Assembly (NCBI RefSeq): GCF_022827545.1
Contig: NZ_CP094669.1
Location: forward strand, 3,004,001 to 3,068,000
Source: Hymenobacter tibetensis
GTDB lineage: Bacteria; Bacteroidota; Bacteroidia; Cytophagales; Hymenobacteraceae
Reading direction: 5' to 3'
DNA: 64,000 nt
In this document: positions 19,066 to 27,961 of the stretch, one piece after another
How the letters are laid out: every line of letters begins with the position of its first letter
How positions within the stretch are numbered: the first letter of the stretch is position 1
Translations under genes and position numbers: made by a program
The notes under the pieces: generated by a model
Seen by the model: only the letters and a program-made list of their open reading frames with translations
What the model was told of the DNA's origin: nothing
The model's database searches: none

Positions 19066-21057
19066 CTACCCCAATACCGGCTCTTCCAGCACTTCTTTCT
19101 CGATCCAGCGGCCGTCTTCGCGCATGAGTTCGATGAGTTCGTCCACGGCTTGTTCTTCGGGCACGGCCTTCTTGATGACCTCTTGGCCGCGGTAGAGGGC
19201 AATTTTGCCTTTGCCCACGCCCACGTAGCCGTAATCGGCGTCGGCCATTTCGCCGGGGCCGTTCACGATGCAGCCCATAATGCCGATTTTCACGCCCTTG
19301 AGGTGGTCGGTGCGCTTGCGGATCATGGCGGTGGTTTCCTGCAGGTCGAATAGGGTACGGCCGCAGCTGGGGCAGCTGATGTACTCGGTTTTGGACATGC
19401 GGGTGCGCGCCGCTTGCAGGATGCCGAAGCTGAGTTGGTTGAGTTGGTCGATGTCGCGCAACCAGTGTTCCTGCTCTTGCTCGGGCAGCAAGTCGGTGCA
19501 AAGGGCAATGCCATCACCAAGGCCGTCGATGAGCAGGCCGCCCACGTCGGTGGCGGCATCAAGCTGCGTTTGGGCTGGGTTCTCCAGGGTGTAGAGGCGG
19601 CGAACTATTACTGGGCAGGTCACACCGTAGTCCAACAAATCAAAGAAGGCGCGCCGCATCTCGGGCATGGCGTGGGCGTTGGTGCTGCTTAGCACCAGCA
19701 CTACGCGGGTTTCGGTGCGCAACTGGGCCAGCAGCTCGGCATCCAGCGTACTCAACTCCACCACCAGGAAATTGAGTTGCGGGTGCAGCTTTGGAAAGTC
19801 GGCCAGATAAATATCAACGGTGAGCAAGGGAAAATGGTCGAGGCGCTGGCCGCCATCCACCCAGGCGCTGTGCGTTACAATCTCCTTGAGGCCGTTGGGC
19901 AGCATAAACGGCACGGGCCGCTCCCCGGTATAGATGAAGTCGGCCCCCAAGTCGCTCATTTGGAACTTGTCGAGAAACGAGGAATACAAGTGCCCGGCAG
20001 CGCGCAAATCGGCGTACTCCAGCTTCGGCAGGCGCGAAAGGTCGGCTACGACGCGCGGCACGTTCAGCCCCCCGATGTTGAGCACCTCGTGCGTGATGCG
20101 CCGATGGTACTGGAACGGGTCGAGCGGCTCCGCTTCCAGCAGCGGCCGAATCGATTGGGCCTCCTGGGCGCGGTTGGTGTAACGGTTGATAAGGGCTCTA
20201 GCTACGGGGGCTTCGGCTTCGGGGGCTTCGGTGAGGCTCACGCGCACGGTGTCGCCGAGGCCGTCTTCGAGCAGCGTACCAATGCCCACGGCCGATTTGA
20301 TGCGGCCGTCCTCGGCTTCGCCGGCTTCGGTTACGCCAAGGTGCAGCGGGTAGGGTTGCAGGCCTTCTTCGTCGAGCTTCTGCACCAACAAGCGGTAGGC
20401 TTGCACCATCACCTGCGTGTTGGAGGCTTTCATGCTCAGCACCACGTTGTAGTAATTTTCTTCTTCGCAAAGGCGCAGAAACTCCAGCGCGGACTCTACC
20501 ATGCCCAGCGGCGTATCGCCGTAGCGGCTCAGAATCCGGTCGGACAGGGAACCGTGGTTGGTACCGATGCGCATGGCGGTGCCGTACTGCTTGCAAATCT
20601 GAACCAAGGGCCGGAACCGCTCCCGAATGCGCTCCACCTCGGCGTGGTAGGTGGCGTCGGTGTACTCGATGAAGTCGAACTTCTTTTTGTCGGCGTAGTT
20701 GCCGGGGTTCACGCGCACTTTCTCTACAATGCGGGCTGCTAGCTCGGCTGCGTTGGGCGTGAAGTGGATATCGGCAATCAGGGGCACGGTGCAGCCCCGC
20801 TTGCGCAACTCTTTTTTAATTTCCAGCAGGTTTTGCGCCTCCTTCATGCTAGGCGCCGTGATTCGCACGTACTCGCACCCGGCCTCCACCATGCGCAATG
20901 TCTGCTCCACTGAACCCAGGGTGTCCATGGTATCGACGGTGGTCATGCTCTGCACCCGGATTGGGTGGAGCCCCCCCATGGGCAAATCCCCTAGTTGAAC
21001 TTCGCGGGAAAGGCGGCGCTTGTATTCGGTGAGGCTAGGGCAATAGGTCTTGTTCAT
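19066..21057 (-). CDS. ispG: 4-hydroxy-3-methylbut-2-en-1-yl diphosphate synthase (large form)
   Basis: A 663-residue [4Fe-4S] enzyme of the MEP isoprenoid pathway that reduces methylerythritol cyclodiphosphate to HMBPP. The N-terminal TIM barrel (about 20-260) shows VQSMTTVDTMDT and ADIHFTPNAA. The C-terminal iron-sulfur domain (about 550-650) carries CPSCGR and GCIVNGPGE, which hold the cluster cysteines. Between them is an extra domain of about 270 residues. This three-domain form is found in Bacteroidota, Chlamydia and plants, against about 370 residues in E. coli. The start ATG 21057 is preceded by a TACCTTTG motif. Confidence 0.97.
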   Translation of the reverse strand: MNKTYCPSLTEYKRRLSREVQLGDLPMGGLHPIRVQSMTTVDTMDTLGSVEQTLRMVEAGCEYVRITAPSMKEAQNLLEIKKELRKRGCTVPLIADIHFTPNAAELAARIVEKVRVNPGNYADKKKFDFIEYTDATYHAEVERIRERFRPLVQICKQYGTAMRIGTNHGSLSDRILSRYGDTPLGMVESALEFLRLCEEENYYNVVLSMKASNTQVMVQAYRLLVQKLDEEGLQPYPLHLGVTEAGEAEDGRIKSAVGIGTLLEDGLGDTVRVSLTEAPEAEAPVARALINRYTNRAQEAQSIRPLLEAEPLDPFQYHRRITHEVLNIGGLNVPRVVADLSRLPKLEYADLRAAGHLYSSFLDKFQMSDLGADFIYTGERPVPFMLPNGLKEIVTHSAWVDGGQRLDHFPLLTVDIYLADFPKLHPQLNFLVVELSTLDAELLAQLRTETRVVLVLSSTNAHAMPEMRRAFFDLLDYGVTCPVIVRRLYTLENPAQTQLDAATDVGGLLIDGLGDGIALCTDLLPEQEQEHWLRDIDQLNQLSFGILQAARTRMSKTEYISCPSCGRTLFDLQETTAMIRKRTDHLKGVKIGIMGCIVNGPGEMADADYGYVGVGKGKIALYRGQEVIKKAVPEEQAVDELIELMREDGRWIEKEVLEEPVLG

Positions 21058-21086
21058 AACCCGAAGGGAACTGTTTCTTGGAATAA

Positions 21087-21094
21087 CAAAGGTA
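21087..21094 (-). promoter_or_regulatory. putative ispG -7 motif (TAnnTTTG)
   Basis: TACCTTTG on the minus strand lies 30 bp before the ispG start and matches the Bacteroidota -7 consensus. No clear -33 TTG was found at the usual spacing. Confidence 0.5.
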
Positions 21095-21260
21095 CGGAAG
21101 GTTCGTTGTTGACTGGCAGCAGAATGAGTGCCAAGCGGCTATTCGTAACGCATCTCTTTTACGCTCCCTCAGCCAAGCCCGGAGTGCAGGGGTAGTGCCA
21201 CCGCCGCAACTTCTGGCGCCACGAACTGTCTATAGAAAAATATTGCTCCCTTACTTTCTC

Positions 21261-21749
21261 ATGAAGCATTTGAAACTCTTTCCCCTAGCCGCGGCGCTGC
21301 TCTTCGCGCTGCCGAGCCAGGCCCAGCAAGTTGCCCTCATCAAACTACCCGAGCTGCAAAAACGCCTCAGCCGCAAAACAGACACCACATACGTCATCAA
21401 CTTCTGGGCCACGTGGTGCGCGCCCTGCGTGAAGGAGCTGCCCTACTTCGAGCAAGTGAACACCACCTACGCCAAGCAAAAGGTGAAGGTGCTGCTGATA
21501 AGCATGGACTATGCCTCCCAACTCGACAAAAAAGTGAAGCCCTTCGTGCTGAAGCGCGGGCTGAAGTCGGAAGTGGTGCTGCTCAACGAAGCTGATCCCA
21601 ACACCTGGATGGACAAGGTGGACGGCAAATGGTCGGGGGCGCTGCCCTTTACGCTGATGATCAACAACAGCAAGCAGAAACGAGTGGCTTACGAAAAGGA
21701 ATTCACTCAGCCAGAGCTAACGGCGGCCTTACAGAAGTTTCTCCAGTGA
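21261..21749 (+). CDS. exported TlpA-like thioredoxin
   Basis: A 162-residue periplasmic thioredoxin-fold protein. The signal peptide is MKHLKLFPLAAALLFALPSQA. The redox motif FWATWCAPCVKELP has Trp-Cys-Ala-Pro-Cys. The cis-Pro lies in GALPFTLMINN. Proteins of this type reduce disulfides in cytochrome maturation or other envelope proteins. The in-frame upstream start at 21195 is rejected because the signal peptide begins at 21261. The second thioredoxin-fold gene starts 44 bp downstream, so they are probably an operon. Confidence 0.93.
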   Translation: MKHLKLFPLAAALLFALPSQAQQVALIKLPELQKRLSRKTDTTYVINFWATWCAPCVKELPYFEQVNTTYAKQKVKVLLISMDYASQLDKKVKPFVLKRGLKSEVVLLNEADPNTWMDKVDGKWSGALPFTLMINNSKQKRVAYEKEFTQPELTAALQKFLQ

Positions 21750-21793
21750 TTTTCAGTACCGCTTTTCGTCTTTCACTTCTACCTCTCCTCTCT

Positions 21794-22414
21794 ATGAAAA
21801 AGCTAGTTCCTTTTCTGGCTGCCTGCCTGTTGCTGGTGCTGAGCAGCTACGTTCGGCCGATGGCGGGCTATCAGGTTGGTGATAAAGCCGCCGACTTCAA
21901 GCTCAAAAACGTGGATGGCAAGCTGGTGTCATTGGCCGACAACAAGACGGCGAAGGGCTACATCGTGGTGTTCACCTGCAACACCTGCCCCTACGCCCAA
22001 GCCTACGAAAGCCGCATTATTGCGCTGCATCAGAAATACGCCAGCCAAGGCTACCCCGTCGTAGCCATCAACCCCAACGACCCCGCCCTTGCCCCCGGCG
22101 ACTCTTTTGCGGCCATGCAGGCACAAGCGAAAAGCAAGAAGTATCCTTTCCCCTACCTCTTAGATGAAACGCAGCAGGTTGCCCAATCGTACGGAGCCAC
22201 CCGCACGCCCCACCTCTACGTCCTGACCCGCCAGGGTACCGGCAACGAGTTCAAGGTGAGCTACATCGGCGCCATCGACGACAACTCGGAAGACGCCACG
22301 CGGGTGAAAACCAAGTACGTGGAAAATGCCATGACCGAAATCCTGGCCGGCAAGCCCGCTACTACGGGTTCCACCAAAGCCATCGGCTGCTCCATAAAAT
22401 GGCGTAAGGCGTAG
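21794..22414 (+). CDS. exported thioredoxin-family (AhpC/TSA-like) protein
   Basis: A 206-residue protein with a signal peptide (MKKLVPFLAACLLLVLSS) and a redoxin domain: FKLKNVDGKLVSLAD, then the redox motif FTCNTCPYAQAYESR with two Cys spaced as CNTC, then NPNDPALAPGD and the cis-Pro region TRTPHLYVL. This CNTCPYA type is common in Bacteroidota and cyanobacteria and is probably a thiol-disulfide or peroxide-reducing enzyme of the envelope. Specificity is unknown. It is the second gene of a pair with the TlpA-like protein. Confidence 0.9.
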   Translation: MKKLVPFLAACLLLVLSSYVRPMAGYQVGDKAADFKLKNVDGKLVSLADNKTAKGYIVVFTCNTCPYAQAYESRIIALHQKYASQGYPVVAINPNDPALAPGDSFAAMQAQAKSKKYPFPYLLDETQQVAQSYGATRTPHLYVLTRQGTGNEFKVSYIGAIDDNSEDATRVKTKYVENAMTEILAGKPATTGSTKAIGCSIKWRKA

Positions 22415-22435
22415 TTAGGTTAGCTCCAACACAAA

Positions 22436-22541
22436 ACGAAGCTCCGGCTTCCGCAGCACACACGAGGCGAGTATCGGCTGCAAACGCCAAATGGCGCGGC
22501 AACTGCTAGTCAGCTTGTGGGGGCGGGGGCCGGAGCTTCGT
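22436..22541. repeat. 13-bp inverted repeat with an 80-bp spacer
   Basis: ACGAAGCTCCGGC (22436-22448) is exactly repeated in inverse at 22529-22541, between two convergent genes. The spacer is too long for an ordinary terminator. Confidence 0.5.
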
Positions 22542-22560
22542 GCGTGTACAGGTGCGGAGA

Positions 22561-23217
22561 CTACTCAGCAGCGCGTTTGAATACGCCTTCCAGCGAGTCA
22601 ATCTGCACGCCGGGCTTTTCGTCGAGGGCGGCATTTATCATGGCGTTGGCTACTTCCCGGCCGTGGATGGGGCGGTAGGGAGCCAACCCAGGCACGCGCG
22701 CCAACAAGGCGGCCAACGGCAACGCGATGCGCTCGGCTAGCCGGGGCTCGGGGCGGTTTCCGGCCAGCATACCAGGCTGGATAATGCGGATGCGTTGGAA
22801 CGGCAGGCGCTTGATGGAGCGCTCCAATTCGCCTTTCATGCGCATGTAGAAAACAAACGCGTCGGGGTCGGCAGAGGCAGATGAAACCAACACGTAGGTT
22901 TTAACGCCATTTTGCGCGGCGGCTTCGGCGGCCCGGTATTGGTACGTGTAGTCTACTTTGTATTGCGCGTGGTGGCTGCCGGCTTGTCGCAAGGTGGTGC
23001 CCAGCGTTGAAAACAGGACATCACCGGCCAGCAGGTGCTGCCACTTTTCGGGCTCATCGAAGTTCACAATGTGCTCCTCCAGCTTCGCCGGATTCTTGAA
23101 CCCGGTGGGCCGACGCACAAATATCTTGATAGTGGCAAACCGGTTGTCGGAAAGCAACTGCCGCAAAAGGTAGTTGCCAACAAGACCGGTGGCCCCAATT
23201 AGTAAAGCAGTTTTCAT
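22561..23217 (-). CDS. NAD(P)H-binding oxidoreductase (HTATIP2-like)
   Basis: A 218-residue Rossmann-fold protein beginning MKTALLIGATGLVGNYLLRQLL (GxTGxxG at about 8-14), with VRRPTGF after the second strand, VLFSTLGTT, a YKVDYTYQYRAAEAA helix, LVSSASADP and YMRMKGELE. It then has QPGMLAGNR, a sequence usual in atypical SDRs related to HTATIP2/CC3. The substrate is unknown. It is convergent with the thioredoxin pair and stands alone. Confidence 0.88.
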   Translation of the reverse strand: MKTALLIGATGLVGNYLLRQLLSDNRFATIKIFVRRPTGFKNPAKLEEHIVNFDEPEKWQHLLAGDVLFSTLGTTLRQAGSHHAQYKVDYTYQYRAAEAAAQNGVKTYVLVSSASADPDAFVFYMRMKGELERSIKRLPFQRIRIIQPGMLAGNRPEPRLAERIALPLAALLARVPGLAPYRPIHGREVANAMINAALDEKPGVQIDSLEGVFKRAAE

Positions 23218-23373
23218 GAGGCGTGCAAAGATGTTTTGGAGTGGTAGGCAGGCTGCTTTCTAGGAAAGCACAGAACGGACAGCGCAACACGGTTGAGCTT
23301 GTACGCAAGCTCAGCATTTTCCGCTTGTTTTTGCTTGCCTTTCTGCGCTTTCCGGGCTTCTCCCACCGCTACG

Positions 23374-24372
23374 CTATACCGAAGGCACCTCCTGTTGCTC
23401 GTGCGTGAGCAGCACTATTTTGCCGATGTGCTCACTGCTTTCCAGAAGCTGGTGCGCGGCCGCGGCTTCGGCCAGCGGAAACGTGCGGTAGAGCACCGGC
23501 CGAAACTGTTTCTGGAGTAGCAAGGGCCATACGTGGCGTTCCACTTCGGCAGCAAGGGCGGCTTTGAATGCAGCGGAGCGCGGCCGCAACGTGCTGCCGC
23601 TGATAGTAAGGCGACGGCGCATAACGTCCAGCGCATTGAATTCGGCCGTTCCGCCCCGCATGGCGTTGATATATACCAGGCGGCCATCGTCGCGGAGCAG
23701 CCGCAGGTTTTTAGGAGTGTAGTCACCGCCTATCATATCCAGCACCACGTCGGCGCCGCCCATGGCCTGCACTTCCACCTCGAAATCTTGTTCTTTGTAG
23801 TTGACCACCACATCGGCGCCTAAAGCCCGCACTGCTGCCGCTTTGGCGCTGCTACCCACTGTAGCGGCTACGGTGCTGCCCAGCGCATGCGCCAGCTGCA
23901 CCGCCGTGATACCAATGCCACTGCTGCCACCGTGCACCAGCAGCGTTTCGCCGGGTTGGAGCAGCCCCCGCTGAAACACGTTGTGCCACACCGTAAATAC
24001 CGTTTCGGGCAAGCTAGCGGCTTCAGCGAAGCTCCACCCGGCGGGCAACGGCAGGCAATGCCGCGCATCCACTACGGCGTACTCGGCGTAGCCCCCAGAA
24101 GCCAACAATGCACACACTTGGGCGCCGGGTTGCCAGCGCGTGACACTGGCACCGCTCCGCTCCACGATGCCAGCTACTTCCAGCCCCGGCACTGTGCCGC
24201 TGACATCCCCAGAGCCAGCGTACTTGCCTTGCCGAAGCAATACATCCGGACGATTTACGCCCGCTGCCTGCACCCGAATTAGAATCTCGTGGGCCGCGGG
24301 CTCCGGAATGGGCTGGGAGGTAAGATGCAGCACTTCGGGCCCGCCGGGTGCACTGATGACAATAGAATTCAT
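23374..24372 (-). CDS. NAD(P)H-quinone oxidoreductase, zinc-independent MDR family
   Basis: A 332-residue medium-chain dehydrogenase/reductase. The N-terminal GroES-like domain shows AAGVNRPDVLLRQGKY and PGLEVAGIV. The nucleotide-binding domain shows HGGSSGIGITAVQLA (about 145-160), then ALGADVVVNYKEQDF and VVLDMIGG. It lacks the zinc-ligand cysteines of alcohol dehydrogenases. The closest known type is the PIG3/TP53I3-like quinone oxidoreductases. ATG 24372 is taken as the start, not TTG 24378 two codons upstream. Confidence 0.93.
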   Translation of the reverse strand: MNSIVISAPGGPEVLHLTSQPIPEPAAHEILIRVQAAGVNRPDVLLRQGKYAGSGDVSGTVPGLEVAGIVERSGASVTRWQPGAQVCALLASGGYAEYAVVDARHCLPLPAGWSFAEAASLPETVFTVWHNVFQRGLLQPGETLLVHGGSSGIGITAVQLAHALGSTVAATVGSSAKAAAVRALGADVVVNYKEQDFEVEVQAMGGADVVLDMIGGDYTPKNLRLLRDDGRLVYINAMRGGTAEFNALDVMRRRLTISGSTLRPRSAAFKAALAAEVERHVWPLLLQKQFRPVLYRTFPLAEAAAAHQLLESSEHIGKIVLLTHEQQEVPSV

Positions 24373-24514
24373 GAGCAAGAAATAGCGCGAAAGAACAGCG
24401 TTGCGTATGCAGCTATGCCGCGGCGGCCGTGGGCACCACTACCCACCATTGCACGATACGCGAAGTGGTAGCGCCGCGCTGCTTTCCTGCCGCATTTTCT
24501 GTTTATTGCCTTCC

Positions 24515-25015
24515 ATGAAGAAGCTGAGCCTACTCCCGCATATTGTTCGCACTGCCAGCCAGCTTACGGGTATGGCCGCTTGGCAGACCGGCCGCTTGTT
24601 TCGTAAAGCCGCAGCTTCGGCCCTCGATTCCATTCAAGAAGTGTTGCGGGCGGAAGTGAAAAAAGGCAATGCCAAGCTCGTCGTTGACTTTCTGACCGAT
24701 AAAGCCCTGCCCACTGCCCGCGCGTTGCTGCTGGAACGCATGGCCGCCCGGCTGCTGATTCGCCTGGGGCTTCGCGGCGCTCTGGCTTCCAGCGTCGTCG
24801 GCTGGATTTTGCCTTTCGTGTTAGAGCAGATGGTACGGGTTGGGCAGCGCACTGGCCTTTTCGATAAGATTCGCGCCAATCCTACCGTACAAGACAGCCT
24901 ACTTCGCCTAGAAGAGCTACGCCAAGCCGTTTGGAAACGGCTGGCCCCCGACCACGGCACCGGCGTGCAGCTCCTAGACGATGACGCCGAGCTACCCCGT
25001 GAGTTGCCAGCTTGA
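24515..25015 (+). CDS. hypothetical protein with a hydrophobic central segment
   Basis: A 166-residue protein that I do not recognise. It begins MKKLSLLPHIVRTASQL, has an Arg/Lys-rich N-terminal half (VLRAEVKKGNAKLV), a moderately hydrophobic stretch around LGLRGALASSVVGWILPFVLEQMV (about 85-108) that may be one membrane helix, and an acidic tail (LLDDDAELPREL). ATG 24515 is chosen over the upstream in-frame start because upstream codons read like intergenic sequence. It ends at a strong convergent terminator. Confidence 0.75.
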   Translation: MKKLSLLPHIVRTASQLTGMAAWQTGRLFRKAAASALDSIQEVLRAEVKKGNAKLVVDFLTDKALPTARALLLERMAARLLIRLGLRGALASSVVGWILPFVLEQMVRVGQRTGLFDKIRANPTVQDSLLRLEELRQAVWKRLAPDHGTGVQLLDDDAELPRELPA

Positions 25016-25039
25016 AAATATGCACAGGTCACGCTGTTG

Positions 25040-25080
25040 AAAGCCCCTCATGCTGCGCTGGCCGAAGCATGAGGGGCTTT
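25040..25080. terminator. bidirectional terminator
   Basis: AAAGCCCCTCATGCT (25040-25054) pairs perfectly with AGCATGAGGGGCTTT (25066-25080), a 15-bp stem with an 11-nt loop. It serves the convergent hypothetical and lactonase genes. Confidence 0.9.
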
Positions 25081-25187
25081 ATGCGTTTGAAACCTGCTCT
25101 CAGTGGACTGCCTAGGCAGGCTGGTTGACGGCAATTACTCTTGCTATACTTCCAAGCCTATACTTCTACGCGGGTGCTCTATCTTTT

Positions 25188-26390
25188 CTATTTGCCAGCC
25201 CGAGTGAAGTCAGACGTGACAAAGAGGAACATAGGGGAAGGAATGTCGATAGACTGGCCGGTGGGCCGCAACTTTCCTGTTTTCTGGTCGACGTGGTAGG
25301 TGAAGACGTTGTTGGAATTTTGGTTGCCTACTAGTAGCAAACGGCCAGCTGGGTCGAGCGTGAAATTGCGTGGGGTTTTGCCTTGCGTGCTCTCGTGCTG
25401 AAGCAAGGTTAGGTTGCTGCCGTCAATACCAAACACAGCAATGCTGTTGTGGCCGCGGTTGGAAGCGTACAAAAACTTGCCGTTGGGCGAAACGTGGATG
25501 TCGGCACAGGAGTTGTCGCCCACAAAGCCCGCGGGCAGCGTCGAAACGGTTTGCAGTTCGCGGAAAGTGCCTTGAGCGGCGTCGTAGGCCAGGGCCGTTA
25601 CCGTGGAGTTCAGCTCGTTGATGAGGTAGGCACTACGGCCATTGGGATGAAACGTGAGGTGGCGCGGCCCGGCCCCGGGCTTGGCAGTGAAGGCGGGTTC
25701 CGGCTTGGCAGTCAGCTTGCCGGTGGCCGGCTCCACCTGATAGCTGTACACTTTGTCGGTGCCCAGATCCACAGCAAAGGCATACTTGTTGGCGGGGTCA
25801 GGGAGGAAGCAATGGGCATGGGGCATATTCTGGTTTTTGTGCGGGCCGCTGCCTTGGTGCTGGTTCATGCCCGTTGGGGCGCCCACTTTGCCATCAGCCG
25901 CCACGGGCAGCACGCTCACGTTACCGCCCATATAGTTGGCCACCAGCACCGCTTTTTCCGTGCGGTCGAGGCTGATGTAGCAAGGCGAGCCCCCCTGCGA
26001 AGGCTCTTGGCTGAGCAGCGTGAGGCCGCCCGTCTGTTGGTTGATTGCAAACGCACTAACCGCCCCGCTTTTCGCGCCCCGGAACTCGCTGGTTTCGTTG
26101 ACCGTGTATAAGTGCTGCCGCTTGGCGTCCAGGGTCAGGTACGTGGGGCTCGCGCCGCCCTTCAAGCCGCTCACTTGCGTCAGCGCCCCGGTGGTTGGGT
26201 CGAGCCGATACAGGAAAATCGTATTCTCGGTTTCCGAATTCACATTGGTCCCGATATACACCAGATACCCTGGTGCATCAGGGGTACTTGGCACTATGCG
26301 CGCGCAACCAACCAGCGAGAAGGAAGCCAGCACTAGGCCAAAGCCGGTATTCTTAAGAAAACTACGACGCGAATACAAGTTGCGAATCAT
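25188..26390 (-). CDS. exported lactonase-family seven-bladed beta-propeller
   Basis: A 400-residue protein of the 6-phosphogluconolactonase-like (Pgl/YbhE) propeller family. The N-terminus has a twin-arginine-like motif, YSRRSFLKN, and then a lipobox-like SLVGC, so it is probably a Tat-exported lipoprotein. Repeated blade phrases are YVYIGTN-type starts, SPTYLTLD, SPCYISLD, GPRHLTFHPNG and DIHVSPNGKFLYASNRG. Family members hydrolyse sugar lactones or act on other ligands. An envelope location argues against the cytosolic pentose phosphate role. It is convergent with the 166-residue hypothetical gene. Confidence 0.92.
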   Translation of the reverse strand: MIRNLYSRRSFLKNTGFGLVLASFSLVGCARIVPSTPDAPGYLVYIGTNVNSETENTIFLYRLDPTTGALTQVSGLKGGASPTYLTLDAKRQHLYTVNETSEFRGAKSGAVSAFAINQQTGGLTLLSQEPSQGGSPCYISLDRTEKAVLVANYMGGNVSVLPVAADGKVGAPTGMNQHQGSGPHKNQNMPHAHCFLPDPANKYAFAVDLGTDKVYSYQVEPATGKLTAKPEPAFTAKPGAGPRHLTFHPNGRSAYLINELNSTVTALAYDAAQGTFRELQTVSTLPAGFVGDNSCADIHVSPNGKFLYASNRGHNSIAVFGIDGSNLTLLQHESTQGKTPRNFTLDPAGRLLLVGNQNSNNVFTYHVDQKTGKLRPTGQSIDIPSPMFLFVTSDFTRAGK

Positions 26391-26580
26391 GAAAACAAGG
26401 GTAGCAAGTGGGACGTTATGCTGCCAGCCAGGTTGTGGCTCCGCTAGGTGTTGCCCGGCAGCAGGGCAAACTACAAAATTCCCTAACCCGCTCGTCTATT
26501 CCTTGCAAACCTCCCTTCCCGACTAGGGATAGAAATGCGTTTCCACCCCTTGTATTCTAGGTTTGGGTTGTATTGCATAG

Positions 26581-26588
26581 TAGGTTTG
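26581..26588 (+). promoter_or_regulatory. putative -7 motif before the HAD gene
   Basis: TAGGTTTG matches TAnnTTTG and lies 28 bp upstream of ATG 26617. A TTTG at 26562-26565 sits 15 bp upstream of it, shorter than the usual -33 spacing. Confidence 0.45.
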
Positions 26589-26616
26589 CGCGCACTCCCT
26601 TTACCGATACGCACTT

Positions 26617-27267
26617 ATGAAAGGCTTCATTTTCGATTTGAATGGTACCATGATCCACGACATGGAGTATCATACAAGAGCCTGGCAACACCTGTTCAAC
26701 CACGACTTGGGCGGCAATTTCACCTGGGAAGAAGTTAAGCCCCAGATGTATGGCAAAAACCAGGAGGTACTGGTACGGATGTTTGGCGCCGACCGCTTTA
26801 CGGAAGCAGAAATGGATCGTCTGTCGCTGGAAAAGGAAAAGCGCTACCAGCAGGAGTTTCTTCCGCACTTGCAGCTGCTGCCCGGTTTGCCGGCTTTTCT
26901 GGAGCAAGCCTACCAGCAGAACATCCCCATGGCAATTGGATCGGCCGCTATTCCCTTCAACATCGATTTTGTACTCGATACCTTACATATCCGGCACTAC
27001 TTCAGCACCATTGTCAGCGCCGACGACGTTGTCTTAAGCAAACCGCACCCCGAAACTTTCCTTAAGGCCGCAACCCAATTGGGAGTGCCGCCCACCGAAT
27101 GCGTGGTATTCGAAGACGTTCCGAAAGGCGCTGAAGCCGCTCACAATGCGGGCATGAAAGCTGTAGTGCTAACCACCACGCACGAAGCGCATGAATTCAC
27201 GCACCTGCCCAACGTGTTGCATTTTGCTGCCGACTTCAACGACGAGTTTATGAAGACGCTCTTGTAA
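26617..27267 (+). CDS. HAD-family hydrolase with a DLNGT motif
   Basis: A 216-residue HAD subfamily IA protein with a helical cap (about 15-85), motif II IGSAAI, motif III Lys in LSKPHP and motif IV VFEDVPKGAEAAHNAGM. Motif I reads FDLNGTM: the nucleophile Asp is present but the +2 acid/base Asp of phosphatases and phosphoglucomutases is Asn. I recall such DLNGT proteins as recurrent in Bacteroidota, so this is probably not decay. Chemistry may be slower or different. It stands alone after a TAGGTTTG motif. Confidence 0.9.
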   Translation: MKGFIFDLNGTMIHDMEYHTRAWQHLFNHDLGGNFTWEEVKPQMYGKNQEVLVRMFGADRFTEAEMDRLSLEKEKRYQQEFLPHLQLLPGLPAFLEQAYQQNIPMAIGSAAIPFNIDFVLDTLHIRHYFSTIVSADDVVLSKPHPETFLKAATQLGVPPTECVVFEDVPKGAEAAHNAGMKAVVLTTTHEAHEFTHLPNVLHFAADFNDEFMKTLL

Positions 27268-27469
27268 GTAAAGTCCTTGCAGCCAAGTAGTACTGCGCAA
27301 GCGCCGGGCTACTGACACACAGCAATAGGAGCTAGCAACCCGGCACCCGTGCTTTGTTTCTGCTACCAACTAGCATTAAATCGACAATTCTTTGCACCGC
27401 TTGGGAATTGTTCGTATATATAGTTGCGTTCTGCACTATCTTACCCGCTTTCACACCATCCGTTTGCTC

Positions 27470-27961
27470 ATGGAAAATGCAGTTGCAGTAGCTAATTACT
27501 TCGTCAGGAAGTCGTTGGATTCAGGCATTCCTGTCACGCCCATGAAGCTTGTGAAGCTCGTGTACGTAGCACACGGCTGGTATTTGGGCCTAACGGGGGA
27601 GCCACTGATTGCCGAAGGAGTGCAAGCATGGAAATATGGCCCGGTAGTGCCTTCGGTATACGACAATTTCAAAATGTACGGGGGGTCTCCCATCACGGAG
27701 CCAGCCGGTACGCTAAGCACCAACGGCCAGAGCGTGTACTACACCCTGAGCCGACCTGAACTGGCCGCCTTCCTCGACAAAATTTGGGAAGAGTACAAAG
27801 ACTACTCCGCCGTGGAACTATCGGCGCTGACGCACCAAGAGCGTACGCCCTGGTTTGATACGTGGCACAACAAGGGCGGTAAAGCCAACCGGGCAGTGCC
27901 CATTGCCAACGATGCCATTCAGTCGCACTACCAGATTCTAGCGAGTGCCAACGTCGCCTAA
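27470..27961 (+). CDS. Panacea (SocA/DUF4065) domain protein, putative antitoxin
   Basis: A 163-residue protein covering a single Panacea domain: AVANYFVRKSLDSGIPVTPMKLVKLVYVAHGWYLGL at the start, then LIAEGVQAWKYGPVVPSVYDNF, a signature of this family (Lys-Leu-xx-Leu-xx-xxH and W-xx-GPVxPxxY), and ALTHQERTPWFDTW near the end. Panacea domains neutralise many unrelated toxins and also occur in SocA, the ClpXP adaptor antitoxin of Caulobacter. ATG 27470 is preferred over the TTG-type upstream frame because the family N-terminus begins there. Its stop overlaps the next gene by 17 bp, so the two are translationally coupled. Confidence 0.88.
   Translation: MENAVAVANYFVRKSLDSGIPVTPMKLVKLVYVAHGWYLGLTGEPLIAEGVQAWKYGPVVPSVYDNFKMYGGSPITEPAGTLSTNGQSVYYTLSRPELAAFLDKIWEEYKDYSAVELSALTHQERTPWFDTWHNKGGKANRAVPIANDAIQSHYQILASANVA

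Noticed and set aside
19777..20742. 321-codon plus-strand frame
   Set aside because: Antisense to ispG. It is His/Gly/Val-rich with no domain.
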